A DNA stretch of 64,000 bases, from positions 1 through 64,000 of the forward strand of contig VXCM01003304.1 in assembly GCA_014773175.1 (NCBI GenBank), given 5' to 3'. Below, in pieces: positions 63,059 to 64,000 of this stretch (positions are counted from its first letter, which is position 1; each line of letters opens with the position of its first letter). This DNA is from Lucifuga dentata. Taxonomy: Eukaryota > Chordata > Actinopteri > Ophidiiformes > Bythitidae. A program made the translations under genes and the position numbers. The notes under the pieces are model-generated. The model made no database searches. It saw only the letters and a list, made by a program, of their open reading frames with translations, and was not told the DNA's origin.

Positions 63059-64000
63059 CTTGTGAGACAACAGATAGTCTCAGAAATATGCATGTTATAT
63101 AAAATAAAGAAGCATCCAGCAATATTCTCCACCATGCTTATGTGTTAGAAAAGTGAACCTTTTTCAAATTATAAGATATTAAGACGTTAAAATCACCTGG
63201 AGATTAGCAAATTAGCATTAGCAGATTAGCATTAGCAGATTAGCAGCTCTTGGGTTTATGATGATTGATGTTTAAACTCAACCTGCTCAACCTCAAACTC
63301 CAGTGCAATTCTGCAGGACAGACCTCATCTCTTTCACAGTGAATTAAAACTTCAAAGTCTTTGTACATAATAAAAGATCAGCTCGATTAATTTTTGAGCT
63401 ACATTTTAGGATATTGTTGTGATATTTTGATATAAAATCTCACTGTATTGCTGTCATGTCTGGTGTATTATTTTCTGAGATGCTGAATCTCTTATCTGCA
63501 CAACAATTTAGTAACTGCAAACTTTGGGATCATTTAGCTGGTAGCTTCAGTTTAGTGCGCCCCCAGCTGGACTTTTGCAGCATTGCAGAGGCTGAGGCTT
63601 TCTTTGAGAGCAACTTGTCAAACCATCTGCGGTAATAAATCATGTGAAATATTGTGAAGGACTGGTGTGATTGGAAATTATAGTTAATGCTTTAGAGCTC
63701 TTATTTATAAATCATTTTTTCCCTGGAAAATTTGAAAGAACTGCAGTTCAATAAACAAAGAAAAATCAAATTATTTTGGGATTCAATAGCAAATCAGTAT
63801 TTAAGTGACCAAGATCCGTTCAAAAGACAACATGTAATGATATGAAGTAGTGTCTTATGTTGCTGCATATATGGTCTTTGTGCCATAAAAGGAAAGCCAG
63901 TGTGTTTATCTAGATTTTTAACTTGATCAAAATAATAAAAAAAATTGTTTAATTAACAGTTTGTCAGTTTGTTATCAATGTTTCTAGAATAAGAAATCTG

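Larger units (their letters stand above)
59261..64000. other. Intergenic tail of the window
   Basis: No gene supported. It contains a poly-A run around n 59564, (TG)n at 60537-60567, (TG)n(AG)n at 60786-60862, (CT)n(GT)n at 63009-63058 and a short fish-retroposon-like tail near 60345-60382. Confidence 0.5.

Overview
The window is vertebrate nuclear DNA, almost certainly from a teleost fish. Evidence: intron-split genes with GT-AG junctions, long AT-rich non-coding stretches, many (GT)n/(CT)n microsatellites, fish-type DNA-transposon remnants, and recognisable orthologues of vertebrate tmem79, mef2d and mir-9. I cannot name the species. The assembly has one 408-base N gap and 21 single-n joins. 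At least eight single n's sit between two copies of the same 63-67 bases, and four of these fall in coding sequence, where they break reading frames artificially.

Layout. (1) 2-1578 (+): 3' coding part of a multi-AT-hook, D1/HMGA-like chromatin protein, then a 3'UTR carrying a 589-bp non-autonomous hAT element with an 8-bp target duplication. (2) about 4.5-11.0 kb (+): tmem79 (mattrin), with one non-coding exon and four coding exons, 419 aa. Its introns hold copies of two inverted-repeat element families. (3) about 12.2-38.2 kb (-): mef2d, convergent with tmem79. Ten coding exons, including the 21-nt beta exon, are joined by consistent splice phases into a 568-aa protein with a 26-residue polyQ tract. 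The 3'UTR is about 4.2 kb and the first exon is probably non-coding, at about 37.9 kb, next to a CCAAT/GC-box promoter. (4) 38.3-64 kb: no protein gene that I can support. It contains a clear mir-9 precursor at 50.29-50.39 kb (+), several blocks that look like conserved regulatory elements, a perfect 33-bp hairpin, a perfect 644-bp tandem duplication, Tc1 and mariner remnants and many microsatellites.

How the parts relate. TMEM79, MEF2D and MIR9-1 are all on human 1q22, so this is an ancient linkage group. Human MEF2C lies near MIR9-2 and MEF2A near MIR9-3, so a MEF2-miR-9 pairing appears to predate the vertebrate genome duplications. The 38-64 kb stretch is best read as the regulatory and host-transcript landscape of mir-9. 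I found no evidence of an undescribed multigene system. The most useful points are the MEF2-miR-9 pairing, the candidate enhancers with paired octamers, the uncharacterised TTAA-flanked element family, the 33-bp hairpin, and the assembly artefacts that corrupt naive gene models.
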